From a virus, in the IMG/VR virus record IMGVR_UViG_3300033148_002732, positions 1 to 42,723 of that record: 42,723 nt of DNA; one strand, 5' to 3'. Under the pieces are notes generated by a model. It worked only from the letters and a program-made list of their open reading frames with translations, had not been told where the DNA came from and did not search any database. Below are positions 7,735 through 15,404 of this stretch, in pieces. Position numbers and translations under genes: made by a program. How positions within the stretch are numbered: the first letter of the stretch is position 1; the number at the start of each line of letters is the position of its first letter.

Positions 7735-8673
7735 TTACTCCTTTTTGTGCGCCTTAAGTATGGCGTCCAATGCCACCTTGGCATCTTCCACCTTACCTGT
7801 TTCTTTAGCCCTGTCTAACGCTTGCTGATGGGCAGGAGTAGATTGCGGTGAAGATATTCCACCACCCTCAACTAAGGTTTGCCTTTGCAGGCTACCGACT
7901 TTCTCCTTCAATTTCTGCTGCGTCTGTGCGACTTGTCCTTGACCAGCAGCTACTGAATCCGCATATGCCAACTTTGATGCTATGAAGAATTTATCTGGTC
8001 TCTTCTGAAGATCAGGGTCACTAAGGTAGTTAACCATAGCTTGCCCCATAGGATTCTGAAGATTCGGAACAGGGTCACCGTTCTTATCAACCACAAATTG
8101 CCCATTCATTCCCTTTAAAAAAGCATCAGGGAACTTATTGACTGTGTATGAGTTTGCTTGCTGCCGTTTAATAGTATTTTCCTGTGAGGTTTTGAAACGA
8201 GCAAGTTCATCACGTATAACTTGTGTTTGTTCTTCTTTATCCAACTTTCTAATTTCTTCTTTTGCCCAATTAACATATTGCGGATTGTCCGCATACTGTT
8301 CTTGGAAAGCCTCAAGCTGCTGCCTGGAGTAGTGAGGTTTACCATCCTTCTTAGCAATAGCTTCTGCCACTATATTGGGCAGCTTATCCACTAAGTCCTC
8401 AGTCTTACGTTTATATTCCATGGCTCGGTTTTTCCAGGGTACACCATTCTCGTCGTACAAATCCTGGTTACTGCCAGGCTCAGGAGATGGTGTTGGCTCT
8501 GAATCTACCTTTGGCTGTGGGTCGGCGACAGCCGGAGTTGCGACCTCTTTTGATTCTGCTTCTGGAGCTGCTTCTGGAGCTGCTTCTGGAGCTGCTTCTG
8601 GAGCTGCTTCTGGAGCTGGTGCCGGAGTAGGTGTCTCTTCGGCTAGTTTTACACCCTGTTTTGGTTCTGGCAT
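7735..8673 (-). CDS. Putative capsid scaffolding protein
   Basis: A 312-residue hydrophilic protein directly upstream of the capsid gene, the usual place for a scaffold. The first ~70 residues are Pro/Ala/Glu-rich and contain PEAA-type tandem repeats. Residues 100-190 are charged and helical (YSRQQLEAFQEQYADNP, EEIRKLDKEEQTQVIRDEL). The C-terminus is helical and basic (LDAILKAHKKE), as in scaffolds that bind the capsid shell. There is no catalytic motif and no membrane segment. The call rests on position, composition and helical content, not on a recognised domain. Confidence 0.7.
   Translation of the reverse strand: MPEPKQGVKLAEETPTPAPAPEAAPEAAPEAAPEAAPEAESKEVATPAVADPQPKVDSEPTPSPEPGSNQDLYDENGVPWKNRAMEYKRKTEDLVDKLPNIVAEAIAKKDGKPHYSRQQLEAFQEQYADNPQYVNWAKEEIRKLDKEEQTQVIRDELARFKTSQENTIKRQQANSYTVNKFPDAFLKGMNGQFVVDKNGDPVPNLQNPMGQAMVNYLSDPDLQKRPDKFFIASKLAYADSVAAGQGQVAQTQQKLKEKVGSLQRQTLVEGGGISSPQSTPAHQQALDRAKETGKVEDAKVALDAILKAHKKE
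8558..8617 (-). repeat. Five 12-bp tandem repeats in the scaffold gene
   Basis: The unit GCTTCTGGAGCT (+ strand) is repeated five times perfectly. It encodes Pro-Glu-Ala-Ala steps in the flexible N-terminus of the scaffold-like protein. In-frame 12-bp units can change copy number by slippage without breaking the gene. Confidence 0.9.
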
Positions 8674-8709
8674 ATTATGCCTCCTGGTTTTACGCCTCGT
8701 GGGCGATTG

Positions 8710-9141
8710 TTAGTAAGAAAAGGTTCTGTAGTCACCTACATCCCCTTGTTCTTGAACTGCGTTAAAATCAAAAGCCTTCTTTCCTTTTTTCTTAAGCTTA
8801 GTAATCTCTTTTGGTGTGAAATAAAACTGTGCTTTATGCCTTTTTATCGTACCCCTCATTAGACCCGATCCAATAGCTAGTGCCCTCTTATAGGCATTTT
8901 CAGATGCTTTATCGGGGAAGTTACCAGTTATAGCTTGCTGATATAGGTCTGTATTATCTTTTACAGCATAGTACCCTTTTTTGCCAACCTCTTCGAGATT
9001 AATACCAAACTCTTTTGCTTTTTGAGCATCAAGCCTGTTTAAAACAGAGGAACCTATCATTTTCATGGTGTCTTCACCCGTAGAGGCGCCTTCACCATAT
9101 ATAATAGCCGCTAATTGGGCTAAATCTCTATCATCTGGCAT
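8710..9141 (-). CDS. SleB-like cell wall hydrolase / virion lysin
   Basis: A 143-residue protein resembling the SleB cell wall hydrolase family (Hydrolase_2). LAAIIYGEGASTGEDTM followed by IGSSVLNRL is the family signature, with the glutamate of YGEG as the probable catalytic acid. Later KAQFYFTPKE and an aromatic end match the fold. There is no signal peptide. Placed between portal and scaffold, it may be a virion-associated peptidoglycan enzyme for DNA entry, or the endolysin. No other lysin is seen among the lysis-type genes at 25-27 kb, so it may do both jobs. Confidence 0.72.
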   Translation of the reverse strand: MPDDRDLAQLAAIIYGEGASTGEDTMKMIGSSVLNRLDAQKAKEFGINLEEVGKKGYYAVKDNTDLYQQAITGNFPDKASENAYKRALAIGSGLMRGTIKRHKAQFYFTPKEITKLKKKGKKAFDFNAVQEQGDVGDYRTFSY

Positions 9142-9142
9142 T

Positions 9143-9319
9143 TTATCTACCTATCCTTTTAAGTGCCCTTATTGCATCCTTCATAGTCATACCACGACGA
9201 CGTCTACGACCCCTACTAAGACGACGTCTACCCTTACCGCGACCTGATCGGTCTGCTTTTGCAGTTGAATTACAACCCTTACCCCGTCCTAACCTACCAG
9301 TACCATCTTTATTTGGCAT
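9143..9319 (-). CDS. Small Arg/Gly-rich basic protein
   Basis: A 58-residue protein with a strong AGGAGG site nine bases before ATG 9319. It starts MPNKDGTGRLGRGKGC, reminiscent of the short DUF5320-type N-terminus (MP..DGTG..G). An arginine run (RRRLSRGRRRRRG) follows and then a short helix. It probably binds nucleic acid or acidic protein. It ends one base before the hydrolase start and overlaps the preceding small gene by 11 bp. Function unknown. Confidence 0.65.
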   Translation of the reverse strand: MPNKDGTGRLGRGKGCNSTAKADRSGRGKGRRRLSRGRRRRRGMTMKDAIRALKRIGR

Positions 9320-9422
9320 TTTTCCTCCTAATCTTTTTACCGTACTTTTTAACCCACCGCCTATAAAGATTGGGTTTATTTATTTTCATCCACTGAAGTT
9401 GCTTTTTTGATTTAAATGGCAT
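9309..9422 (-). CDS. Small basic phage protein (37 aa)
   Basis: ATG 9422 opens a 37-codon frame: MPFKSKKQLQWM, then NKPNLYRRWVKKYGKKIRR. Small proteins of this pattern (F-S-KQ-W-M...P..Y.RW..KYG) are common beside portal genes in many phages, but their role is not known. It starts two bases after the upstream gene ends and overlaps the next by 11 bp. Confidence 0.65.
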   Translation of the reverse strand: MPFKSKKQLQWMKINKPNLYRRWVKKYGKKIRRKNAK

Positions 9423-9424
9423 TT

Positions 9425-9820
9425 TTATTCTCCATCATAATCTTTTATCACCGCAGCACCTTTACCACGCCAAGCCTTTAACTGTTCTTGTAAGGCTTCT
9501 AATTCTTCTTTGTATTTATCTTTTAAGCTAAGTATGTGCATTGTAGCAAATTTAAGAATCCTAGCTTCTTGTACTTTTATTGGATCTACTAATTCATGCC
9601 ACCTATCATCCAAGTTTTGACGTTGAAGCTCTAAGTCAGCGTGAATAATTTTCCATATACTAGAATTATCAAGTTCATTAACTATCAACTCACAATCTGA
9701 TATTCTTTTTATAAGATCACTTTCATGATCCTCTAATGGAATCTCTACTTTTGGAGCTACCCTTTTCCTGACAACATTCTTACTTCTTGGCTTGGCTTGC
9801 TTTCGCTTTGTTTTCGGCAT
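9425..9820 (-). CDS. Hypothetical coiled-coil protein next to portal
   Basis: A 131-residue protein with a very basic N-terminus (MPKTKRKQAKPRSK) and a long helical rest (LIKRISDCELIVNEL, KDKYKEELEALQEQLKAW). The frame is open to 9874, but ATG 9820 has AAGGAG at good distance and is chosen. It overlaps the end of the portal gene by 41 bp. Its place between portal and scaffold suggests a head assembly role; no domain is recognised. Confidence 0.65.
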   Translation of the reverse strand: MPKTKRKQAKPRSKNVVRKRVAPKVEIPLEDHESDLIKRISDCELIVNELDNSSIWKIIHADLELQRQNLDDRWHELVDPIKVQEARILKFATMHILSLKDKYKEELEALQEQLKAWRGKGAAVIKDYDGE

Positions 9821-11957
9821 GTTTCTCCTTTTGAGCCGCGCTCTCAGCAGCCATATCAAAGACTTTCTTAGCACTTGCTATCCTCTCTGATTGCTGCTCG
9901 GATTGTTTTTCCTGCACTTTAGCTGCGGACTTCAAAGCCCTGCCTTGTGCATCTGGTTTAATTCCATACTTAGCCAATACCTGTGCCTGTTCTGCATCAG
10001 TCATATCTTCTAAGTCAAGCTTAACGGGAGGAGGCGGTGTTTGTCCTTGAGCCCGTTGATACTGCTGGAATAATATTCCTGGATCCTCATGAAGTTTCTG
10101 ATGATCAGGTATTTCAAGAGCCTGGTACATATAGTCATAAATAGCAGCCATATGATAAGGCTTAATAACACCCATCTGTATAGCAGCCTCATTATTAGCT
10201 GACTGATATACCATCTGTGCTTTTTGGAGTCTATTCTGAGGATTTGTATTTTGGTCGTTACCGCGAACCTTGATGTTATACTTACCCTGTATTTCTTCTT
10301 TAGTAAGTTTTATTGGTTCCCAGCCATTAGCACCAAAATAAGCAAATTCATACTCATCTGCTCCATACTGGCACCATAACTCCCATACCCAATTAAATAA
10401 ATCTTGGAATGCAGATCTAAATAAATCAGCATCTAAGGCAAAGACCTGTTGCATATTCTGATTTTGCAGCTGAACTTCACCCAGAGTTCTAGGCTGACGC
10501 TTGTTAATCAGAGACTGGAGTGAAAAATCAACCTGCCCTATTAACTCTTCAATCTTAGTCTCTAAAATCATCTGCTCTCTCTCGTAAGAGAACTCAACAT
10601 TAGGATTGTTATTATTTAGCGGTTTAATTATGTCATCGAGAGACTGCATACCTTGTACTGGTAATGATTGTCCAAAAATAAACTGTATAGCATTTTTGTT
10701 AATCATACCAGCCCTATGTGTATACATAGGCGTATTACGCATGGTCTGCTGATCAAGCTTCTGCATATGTTGCATATCTATTTCTTTAGATATGTCTTCT
10801 ATTAACTCAGGAATCCCTCTATGGGAAAACCACCTATCGTCGGTTAATTCATAGAATAGTTTAACGAAGGGGAATTTTCCTGAATAGAAGGGTAGTGATA
10901 TTTTACGTAGAACCTTATCAAATTCTGGGGCTATAGTGATTACACACTTTTTCAGTTCCCCTGATCCATCAACGTCATACCACCCGTAATATTCCCAAAT
11001 TTTTAATTTATTTGATCTGCTGAGTCGATCTATACCCTCACGCAAATCTTTTTTTGTATCAAGTTCTTTATAGTTCCTATTTCCACTGTTAAAGTCCTGT
11101 GAACTTGTATATCGAGAGTAAATATTGCTTATATCTTCTATGCCGTTAATATCCCATCCCTTGGTTTCACCATTAACTCGAGCTTGGTGCATATCCATTT
11201 CAAACTCATGGACAAGGTAATCAGAGCTCTGGGGATTATAGCCGGCATCGGGGTTAACATATACCCTCTCAGGCTGTGCCAGGGCGACATCCGGATAATC
11301 ATAAAGTACATCCAATACTCTAAGTTTAATAGACGTTTTACCGCTAAGAATATCGGATACAGCTCCATCTATGGCTAGCCGGTTATCCTGCGCAACTTTG
11401 TTGCTTAAATCTATATCAAACTTCTTTATAAGAGCCGCGGCTATCATATCAGGTGAAGTCTGCATGGAATACAATTGACGTGCTTCTTTAATGCTTAAAT
11501 CATCAATAGAATATTCTTCTATTCTTGTTATAATATCTGTGCGCCAATACGGTTTAAATAGGTAAAAGCCTTTTTCCAGAGACCTGTCAATTCCTATGAT
11601 ACTTTTAGCCTTTAAGTCCATAACGTCCATGATTAAATGGTCTAAGAATCTTTCAATCTTATAAGCAGTCTCCCATTGGCCTGAAGGGGTAGGAATAACC
11701 TGGATGATAGGCCTTATTCCAAATATAACATTTGTCAAAGCGGCTTTTAGCTTCCTAATCTTTGTTTCTATGGTAGGCATACGGATATTGGCACAACCCA
11801 CGAATGGGAAGGTTTTAGTCTTTTTTATCCTATACCTCATCTTATACCACTTAACGTTATTCTGTTCCCAAGTGGACGTAAGTGCTGTTGAGTCGTCAAC
11901 CTTCTCTCTTACATAGCTGACTGTATCATTTTTAGTTCTTTTATACTTCTTAGCCAT
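9780..11957 (-). CDS. Portal protein
   Basis: A 725-residue portal protein of the SU10-like type, forming the dodecameric ring through which DNA is packaged and ejected. The N-terminus has the typical pattern TSTWEQNNVKWYKMRYRIKK, FPFVGCANIRMPTIETKIR and LTNVIFGIRPIIQV. The middle holds the wing (PERVYVNPDAG, HEFEMDMHQARV). The C-terminal third has the stem/crown helices and an Ala/Lys-rich tail. Its length is typical of large podoviral portals. It follows the large terminase gene with a one-base overlap. The tail is unusually rich in Gln, Ala and Lys. Confidence 0.88.
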   Translation of the reverse strand: MAKKYKRTKNDTVSYVREKVDDSTALTSTWEQNNVKWYKMRYRIKKTKTFPFVGCANIRMPTIETKIRKLKAALTNVIFGIRPIIQVIPTPSGQWETAYKIERFLDHLIMDVMDLKAKSIIGIDRSLEKGFYLFKPYWRTDIITRIEEYSIDDLSIKEARQLYSMQTSPDMIAAALIKKFDIDLSNKVAQDNRLAIDGAVSDILSGKTSIKLRVLDVLYDYPDVALAQPERVYVNPDAGYNPQSSDYLVHEFEMDMHQARVNGETKGWDINGIEDISNIYSRYTSSQDFNSGNRNYKELDTKKDLREGIDRLSRSNKLKIWEYYGWYDVDGSGELKKCVITIAPEFDKVLRKISLPFYSGKFPFVKLFYELTDDRWFSHRGIPELIEDISKEIDMQHMQKLDQQTMRNTPMYTHRAGMINKNAIQFIFGQSLPVQGMQSLDDIIKPLNNNNPNVEFSYEREQMILETKIEELIGQVDFSLQSLINKRQPRTLGEVQLQNQNMQQVFALDADLFRSAFQDLFNWVWELWCQYGADEYEFAYFGANGWEPIKLTKEEIQGKYNIKVRGNDQNTNPQNRLQKAQMVYQSANNEAAIQMGVIKPYHMAAIYDYMYQALEIPDHQKLHEDPGILFQQYQRAQGQTPPPPVKLDLEDMTDAEQAQVLAKYGIKPDAQGRALKSAAKVQEKQSEQQSERIASAKKVFDMAAESAAQKEKHAENKAKASQAKK

Positions 11958-13414
11958 TATAATCCGTAATTCTCCTGTATTATAGGTTCTGCCGGGAATT
12001 CTGATGTATGCTGTTTTTCGATCTTAAAAGCATATGGCTGGATGATCTGTTCCGCATAACTCATTGCATCAACTAAATCATCCCATCGTGATGAACCTAT
12101 GGTTAAAAGCTCGTCTCGTGCATCAATATGATCTGCATGTATATAATATTTACCCTGCTCAAATAAAGGTTGGAGAGCAGCTATAATTCTTGATTTCTTA
12201 TTCCTGGAGCTCACTTGTGTGGCAGAATTTGTGTACACATTCTTTAACTCTGCCATCGGAGGGTATACTTTTCTCTCATCACACTTCTTCAAAAAGGATG
12301 CAAAAAACCCTTTTTCAGTACCACTATTAGGAACGCCAACCCCAGTAATATGAGCGCGGTGTTGTAAATACATGTTAAGCACCGCGTCTTGAAACTCGCC
12401 GATGGGTTGATGAGTCCTAATATAATGTGCAAGGTAACGATTTGCTGCTTGGTCACATAATATAAGTGCCGCAACCTTATAATCGGCGGTCTGATCGTCT
12501 GAATAAGCAGGGTCAACGGCAATGACAGCGGAATACTGGAATGGGAGTTCTTTCCAGTAGCGGATCTGATTCTCCTTAATTGGCGCGGCTTCATCAAAAA
12601 GAGGATTATTAAGATACTCGGCTGAGAACCTTGTAGATCCTATTTCCCTTTTGCGAACCTGAAGCTTTTCGTGATTCCATAACTCTACCCATAACTCCCT
12701 ACCCTCTTCCTGTATACCGTCATGATACGCCTGGTACTTGCGTTTTTCCCAGCCATTATCCATAGACAACAGATCAGATAACACGCTCAAAGGATGTATA
12801 ACCGTCCCGATTATGACAAACTGGCCTTCTGGGAGCAAAGTATTGAGGCATGCCTTAAATAGCCAGTTCTTTAATTTTTTACGCTGATCTTCACTCTCAA
12901 CTAATTCATCAGTTTCTATATCATCACAGATTATACAATCTGGCCTAGCGCCTCTTACCTGTGACCCCGCCCCCTTAGCCCTTATAGAAACCCCATTATT
13001 TAAAATTATATGGCTTTCAGACCACTTAGAAGACTTTAAATCCCCAAAAAATGTCAAAATACGAGGATTTCCCTCTATTTCCATCTTAACCTTGCGCAAA
13101 AAGTCAACTGCGAAGCTCTCAGATGCGGAAAATATGATAACATCCTTCTTCTTCTTAAAAACCGCTACCCAGAGCACGTAAAATACAGTTACAATTGTAC
13201 TTTTAGCAAAACCACGTGGGGCAGCTAGGACTAACCGCCCCGATTCGTGTATGAGCTTGTAGATTTCCCGGTGAAACTCAGGAATGCTACAGGACAGGAA
13301 GGAACTTAAAAAATATTCTATAAATTCGCCTAAATCAGACGAAAACATCTTGTATAGCTCGTGAACCTCTACAGGTGTCAACTCGGTAGAAGCGGGAACG
13401 TCCTCAGAAACCAT
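11957..13414 (-). CDS. terL: Terminase large subunit
   Basis: A 485-residue DNA packaging motor. The ATPase half has the Walker A-like AAPRGFAKST at 64-73 and Walker B CIICDDIETDE at about 160-170, with a coupling motif in VIIGTVIHP. The RNase H-like nuclease half starts at AVDPAYSDDQTADYK (first catalytic Asp at 301) and ends with WDDLVDAMSYAEQ. Both active centres look intact. ATG 13414 has an AAGGA site. The gene follows a small ORF and precedes the portal, as expected in a packaging module. No intein or insertion is visible. Confidence 0.95.
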   Translation of the reverse strand: MVSEDVPASTELTPVEVHELYKMFSSDLGEFIEYFLSSFLSCSIPEFHREIYKLIHESGRLVLAAPRGFAKSTIVTVFYVLWVAVFKKKKDVIIFSASESFAVDFLRKVKMEIEGNPRILTFFGDLKSSKWSESHIILNNGVSIRAKGAGSQVRGARPDCIICDDIETDELVESEDQRKKLKNWLFKACLNTLLPEGQFVIIGTVIHPLSVLSDLLSMDNGWEKRKYQAYHDGIQEEGRELWVELWNHEKLQVRKREIGSTRFSAEYLNNPLFDEAAPIKENQIRYWKELPFQYSAVIAVDPAYSDDQTADYKVAALILCDQAANRYLAHYIRTHQPIGEFQDAVLNMYLQHRAHITGVGVPNSGTEKGFFASFLKKCDERKVYPPMAELKNVYTNSATQVSSRNKKSRIIAALQPLFEQGKYYIHADHIDARDELLTIGSSRWDDLVDAMSYAEQIIQPYAFKIEKQHTSEFPAEPIIQENYGL

Positions 13415-13509
13415 ATACCGTCCTTTTCATAAATGATAATAGATGGAGTTTTTTCGTTTTTTAATTGAGATTCTAAAAATATTATAGAATTATTAGGAAT
13501 ACTAAACAT
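13378..13509 (-). CDS. Hypothetical 43-aa protein between glutaredoxin and TerL
   Basis: ATG 13509 is preceded by GGGAG at good spacing. The frame encodes 43 residues with beta-rich character (NNSIIFLESQLKN, TPSIIIYEKDGIWFL). It starts 8 bp inside the end of the glutaredoxin gene and runs 37 bp into TerL. The overlaps and ribosome binding site favour a real coupled ORF; no family is recognised. Confidence 0.45.
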   Translation of the reverse strand: MFSIPNNSIIFLESQLKNEKTPSIIIYEKDGIWFLRTFPLLPS

Positions 13510-13729
13510 ATTGCTCCCATCCATCTGGTAAAATCCCTATAAATCGAGCCTCCTCGTTATCCCCTGTAAATATTATAGTTGGAACACTCAAGACATCATA
13601 ATAAGAGGCTTCAGCCTTGCCTGAGACCGTGTCAACGTCAAATTCCTCATACTCACGGTGAGCTAGGGTCTTTTTGACTTTAAGGCATAAGGGGCAAGAT
13701 TTTGAGGTAAATAGTAAAATACGGCTCAT
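13502..13729 (-). CDS. Glutaredoxin/thioredoxin-like protein
   Basis: A 75-residue thioredoxin-fold protein. RILLFTSKSCPLCLKVKKTL carries a CPLC redox motif at residues 12-15, and SVPTIIF supplies the conserved cis-proline loop. The length is that of NrdH or phage glutaredoxins, which donate electrons to ribonucleotide reductase. No reductase gene is in the window, so it may serve the host enzyme or another thiol target. It sits between small and large terminase, an unusual place for a redox protein. Confidence 0.85.
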   Translation of the reverse strand: MSRILLFTSKSCPLCLKVKKTLAHREYEEFDVDTVSGKAEASYYDVLSVPTIIFTGDNEEARFIGILPDGWEQYV

Positions 13730-13825
13730 AGTACCTTTTTTCCGTTTTCAGGGCTTATAACGCCCTTTACGGGCTATTTTAGGGCATCTGAGATGTGGAT
13801 GCCTACCATAATAACCATATCCTAT

Positions 13826-13865
13826 CGTATCAGTTCGTATCGGTTCGTATCGGTTCATATCAGCA
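13826..13865 (+). repeat. Decamer tandem repeat array
   Basis: Four consecutive 10-bp units: CGTATCAGTT, CGTATCGGTT, CGTATCGGTT and CATATCAGCA. The period is close to one helical turn, so the same face repeats, as in protein-binding iterons. It lies between the two terminase genes. Confidence 0.8.
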
Positions 13866-13944
13866 TAGCTTGGGGTTACTGATAAAGTGATAAGGGGAAT
13901 TCTCAAAATTGCTAAAAATTTTGTGTGCACCTTTATAGACATAC

Positions 13945-13999
13945 TAGGGGGGGGGTTGGGGGGTGTGCCACCCCTTGAGGGGAAAACTCTTTTTCCCTG
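13945..13999 (+). repeat. Poly-G tract followed by short hairpins
   Basis: A run of nine G, then TT and six G, then GGGGTGTGCCACCCC (a short hairpin), CCCCTTGAGGGG, and a GGGAAAA/TTTTCCC stem-loop. The strand-biased G runs could form a quadruplex on the + strand. No run of T follows, so these are not standard terminators. Confidence 0.7.
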
Positions 14000-14036
14000 C
14001 CTATAGGGCATCCGCCTATAATAATAATTATGTTAA

Positions 14037-14432
14037 CTACTTTAAGTCCTTGTCATTGTTAGACTTAGAGCGTAATTTCTCCCTTAGCTTAGTACTGTCT
14101 TCAGGTGTAAGGTTGAAAATGGCGGTGTTAACCGTCGCTTTATCCTTAAAAAGACCTCCAATACGGGCTATATTCTCTAATCCTCTGTGTGCGTTGCTCA
14201 TATCCCCTTGTGCCTCTGATAAAGCGCTTAATCTCTGGAATTCAGCCTTGATACCCTCTTCAGAATAACCAAGCTTTTCGAGGTCTTGCCTTAGTCGGTC
14301 TTTAATATTATATATATTACTCTTAGCGGTTGAAGGTGCGTAACCTGCCTTTAAAGCGGCTTCTTTAAGCGACTTGCTAGTAGCAAGGTTCTTTATTAAC
14401 CTCTTACGTCTGATACTATCTCTGTGCTTCAT
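14037..14432 (-). CDS. terS: Terminase small subunit
   Basis: A 131-residue protein that would recognise phage DNA for packaging. The N-terminal helix-turn-helix is clear (TSKSLKEAALKAGYAPSTAK, residues 17-36), followed by a helical oligomerisation region (LSALSEAQGDMSNAHRGLENIARIGG split over residues 68-93) and a charged C-terminal tail for the large subunit. ATG 14432 has GGAG upstream. It is the first gene of the leftward late region, next to repeat-rich DNA that may contain its binding site. Confidence 0.82.
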   Translation of the reverse strand: MKHRDSIRRKRLIKNLATSKSLKEAALKAGYAPSTAKSNIYNIKDRLRQDLEKLGYSEEGIKAEFQRLSALSEAQGDMSNAHRGLENIARIGGLFKDKATVNTAIFNLTPEDSTKLREKLRSKSNNDKDLK

Positions 14433-14475
14433 AGTACTCCATAATCCTTAACTAAGCCTTTCAAACTACCATTGT

Positions 14476-14524
14476 AGTGTTCTTGTAATGTTCTTTAGTG
14501 TTCTTGTAGGAATGTTCTTTAGTG
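14476..14524 (-). repeat. Direct repeats upstream of TerS (candidate pac site)
   Basis: Read leftward, CACTAAAGAACATT...ACAAGAA occurs twice in succession, then CACTACAATGG begins a third copy. The unit is 21-24 bp with small length changes. Small terminases bind repeated sites in or beside their own gene, so this is a candidate packaging site; a late promoter role is also possible. Confidence 0.5.
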
Positions 14525-14535
14525 CTTTCTTATTA

Positions 14536-14582
14536 GAGGGGTTGGGAAACTCTTTATCTTCCCGCGAATTTCAAAGCCCCCT
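14536..14582 (+). repeat. Dispersed hairpin repeat, copy 1
   Basis: GAGGGG (14536-14541) pairs with CCCCTC (14577-14582) around an inner GGGAA/TTCCC stem (14544-14563). The core GGGAAACTCTTTATCTTCCC and following GCGAATTTCAAA recur with changes at 14827-14862 and 16265-16300, and partly at about 13978. Function unknown. Confidence 0.6.
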
Positions 14583-14663
14583 CATACATATTACAGGAAA
14601 TACGGCACATTATGGTACATTATGACACAAACAACAAAAAAACAATTATTTTAAAATAAACTC

Positions 14664-14692
14664 TTGACAATCTTGTCAAAATATGCTATATT
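14664..14692 (+). promoter_or_regulatory. Rightward extended -10 promoter with palindromic operator
   Basis: TTGACA (14664-14669), a 17-bp spacer and TATATT (14687-14692), preceded by TGC as an extended -10. An A/T-rich stretch lies upstream. The -35 box is half of the palindrome TTGACAATCTTGTCAA (14664-14679). The same arrangement occurs on the other strand at 25126-25154. It drives the rightward genes 14732-16246. Confidence 0.85.
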
Positions 14693-14731
14693 ATAATGGA
14701 AGTAAGAGGAGATAAGAAAGGAGGATAATCA

Positions 14732-14827
14732 ATGCCAAATCCAGAACCAACCTATGACGAGATAATGAGCAAGGATAAAGAGATTGAAGAAAAGGAAGAA
14801 GACTCTAAAGCTAAGGGGGAAGAGTAG
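14732..14827 (+). CDS. Tiny acidic protein (31 aa)
   Basis: A 31-residue ORF, first after the rightward promoter, with an excellent AAAGGAGG site before ATG 14732. The sequence starts MPNPEPTYDEIM and continues with a highly charged Glu/Lys helix. No family is recognised. Its promoter-proximal place and acidic nature would suit a small inhibitor of a host protein, which is only a guess. The stop codon overlaps the second copy of the hairpin repeat. Confidence 0.6.
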   Translation: MPNPEPTYDEIMSKDKEIEEKEEDSKAKGEE

Positions 14828-14862
14828 GGAAATCCTTTGTCTCCCCGCAGATTTCAAATGCC
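14827..14862 (+). repeat. Dispersed hairpin repeat, copy 2
   Basis: GGGAAATCCTTTGTCTCCCC followed by GCAGATTTCAAA, closely similar to the copy at 14544-14575. It begins on the last base of the stop codon of the 31-residue ORF. The stretch 14863-15003 then holds no clear gene: it has a GGAGG without a good start and two copies of GCATTTACGAGAT (about 14922 and 14956). Confidence 0.6.
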
Positions 14863-15003
14863 AATAAAGGCAAAGGAGAATAAAAGTTCGTAAACATAAC
14901 GCAAAGGAGGATAACTATATAAGCATTTACGAGATGAAATCGGTCTATTAAAACGCATTTACGAGATAGGATCTACGAGACCAAATCGAAAGGAGGAGAA
15001 ACC

Positions 15004-15402
15004 ATGAAAAAGTTTAAGGGCTTAATGACGTCATTATCACCACATTATGCCACGCCTAAGTGGCTATATGATGAATTGAATAAAGAGTTTAATTTTAATG
15101 ACGACCCTTGCCCCCTACACTCAAAAAATAACGGGCTAAATAGAACATGGAATGAACGAGTATATATTAATCCACCTTACGGCAAAGAACTCCCAAGATG
15201 GATATTAAAAGCTTGGCATGAATACCAACAAGGTAAATTAATAGTAATGTTATTACCAAGCAGAACCGACACCCGTTGGTGGCACGATTATGTTATGAAA
15301 GCAGACGAAATACGTTTTATTAAGGGGAGGCTTAAGTTTGGAGATGCTAAGAACTCAGCACCATTTCCAAGCTGTATAGCCATCTTTAAGGGAGGCATGT
15401 AG
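15004..15402 (+). CDS. dam: Phage DNA N6-adenine methyltransferase (Dam family)
   Basis: A 132-residue phage Dam-type methyltransferase. HYATPKWLYDELNKEFNF is the family start and YINPPYGKELPRW carries the catalytic NPPY. LIVMLLPSRTDTRWWHDYV and IRFIKGRLKFGD follow in the family order. It would methylate adenine in phage DNA, giving protection from restriction. GGAGG precedes ATG 15004. It belongs to the short rightward unit. The length is close to the minimal phage Dam proteins; the target site cannot be read. Confidence 0.9.
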   Translation: MKKFKGLMTSLSPHYATPKWLYDELNKEFNFNDDPCPLHSKNNGLNRTWNERVYINPPYGKELPRWILKAWHEYQQGKLIVMLLPSRTDTRWWHDYVMKADEIRFIKGRLKFGDAKNSAPFPSCIAIFKGGM

Positions 15403-15404
15403 CC

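Larger units (their letters stand above)
13730..14036 (-). other. 307-bp intergenic region between TerS and glutaredoxin
   Basis: No convincing gene. An open frame here lacks a good start or ribosome binding site and is built from repeats. The region holds a decamer array (13826-13865), a nine-G run, and the hairpin GGGAAAA/TTTTCCC at about 13980-13998. It could contain a packaging signal or promoter for TerL; neither is proven. Confidence 0.5.

Noticed and set aside
8375-8713. 112-codon frame on the + strand opposite the scaffold gene
   Set aside because: Its Ala/Ser/Gly repeats are the antisense of the PEAA repeats, and every gene around it is on the other strand.
13748-14011. 87-codon open frame between TerS and glutaredoxin
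   Set aside because: It is made largely of the decamer repeats and the poly-G tract, has no ribosome binding site and an odd composition; better read as non-coding.
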